NCBI GenBank assembly: GCA_021849425.1 | Contig: JAJZSY010000009.1 | Span: 29,582 to 93,581 of the forward strand | DNA from: Pseudomonadota bacterium | Lineage (GTDB): Bacteria > Pseudomonadota > Alphaproteobacteria > Acetobacterales > Acetobacteraceae | Length of the DNA stretch: 64,000 bases | Direction: 5' to 3' | In this document: one piece after another, positions 63,717-64,000 of the stretch | How positions within the stretch are numbered: the first letter of the stretch is position 1 | Layout of the letters: every line of letters starts with the position of its first letter | Position numbers and translations under genes: made by a program | The notes under the pieces: model-generated | What the model was told of the DNA's origin: nothing | The model's database searches: none | Seen by the model: only the letters and a program-made list of their open reading frames with translations

Positions 63717-64000
63717 CGGCGTGTCTCTCCTGTGCGGGGCGTCAGTCCGGCGTCGCGACGCCGTCCGGCCAACGAGCCAGCATACACCTTACGTTGCCCG
63801 CTTCAGGATGGTTACACCTCCGATCCGCCGTTTTTTTCCGCCCCGCCCGCCGCCGTCTCGGAGCATCACCCGATCAGATGATTCCATCTGATCGGATGAT
63901 GCTCTAGCACTACTTTGGCATATTTTATGCGCCCGAAGACTTTTGCGATTCCCAAGACGGGTTTTCGATGATTCATAGGAGGTCGGCTTTTTGGAGGGGC
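63717..64000. other. Intergenic end of window
   Basis: Apart from the palindrome at 63861-63906, I see no ORF or RNA gene in these 284 bases. The stretch before the MFS start probably holds the promoter of the four-gene operon. The final GGAGGTCGGCTTTTTGGAGGGG could be the leader of a plus-strand gene beyond the window, but no start codon is visible. Confidence 0.5.
63861..63906. repeat. Dispersed GAGCATC palindrome upstream of the four-gene operon
   Basis: GAGCATCACCCGATCAGATG and CATCTGATCGGATGATGCTC are near-perfect complements around a short loop, giving a long hairpin with one or two mismatches. It is the cleanest single copy of the family in the window. Confidence 0.92.

Overview
The window is GC-rich chromosomal DNA with tightly packed genes, many joined by 4-base ATGA or GTGA overlaps. 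Gene content points to an aerobic alphaproteobacterium: tkt-gap-pgk, a methylcitrate cycle joined to valine breakdown, ETF-ubiquinone oxidoreductase, a CsgG/HfaB-type secretion pore and an SbmA/BacA-like transporter. An Acetobacteraceae member such as Acidiphilium is my best guess. That is an inference, because no rRNA or other marker gene is present.

Layout. (1) 1-6.7 kb: a surface-fibre locus with the 3' end of a CsgG/HfaB-like pore gene, a 1665-residue Asn/Thr/Ser/Ala-rich repeat protein and a secreted peptidoglycan-binding protein. (2) 6.9-11.2 kb, minus: tkt-gap-pgk. (3) 11.5-13.3 kb: an SbmA/BacA-like ABC exporter. (4) 13.3-23.4 kb, minus: rfbBACD for dTDP-L-rhamnose, a GT2 gene, a 1269-residue three-module glycosyltransferase and an amidase. 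(5) 23.4-25.4 kb: a photolyase-like FAD protein with an apparently permuted domain order, and a convergent SDR. (6) 25.5-36.6 kb, plus: acyl-CoA ligase, prpD-prpC-prpB, acyl-CoA dehydrogenase, 3-hydroxyisobutyryl-CoA hydrolase, mmsB, a second acyl-CoA synthetase and an SDR, then tRNA-Val(GAC). This is a valine/short-chain acid to propionyl-CoA to pyruvate plus succinate module. (7) 37-39.4 kb, minus: an H-NOX gas sensor overlapping a GGDEF-EAL gene that has an in-frame TAA inside its EAL domain. (8) 39.6-44.6 kb, minus: a small lipoprotein, a TPR-glycosyltransferase, a soluble lytic transglycosylase and a family-4 uracil-DNA glycosylase. (9) 44.7-49.2 kb, plus: ETF-QO, dapB, metK, trmB. (10) 49.4-54.1 kb: a complete branched-chain-amino-acid-type ABC transporter, followed by a 32-bp tandem repeat array. 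(11) 54.3-57.8 kb: an MFS transporter, then a BKACE (DUF849) enzyme paired with a 3-hydroxyacyl/carnitine-type dehydrogenase. (12) 57.8-63.7 kb, minus: a four-gene operon of MFS, metallophosphoesterase-radical SAM fusion, VTT-FAD disulfide oxidoreductase fusion, and GT2.

A dispersed palindromic repeat family, built on GAGCATC(A)TCCGATCGGATGATGCTC-like arms, occurs in at least six intergenic places. The strongest candidates for undescribed biology are the four-gene radical-SAM operon, the giant repeat protein with its CsgG-like pore, the permuted photolyase-like protein, and the interrupted H-NOX/cyclic-di-GMP pair. Product calls rest on motifs read by eye. No database search was run.
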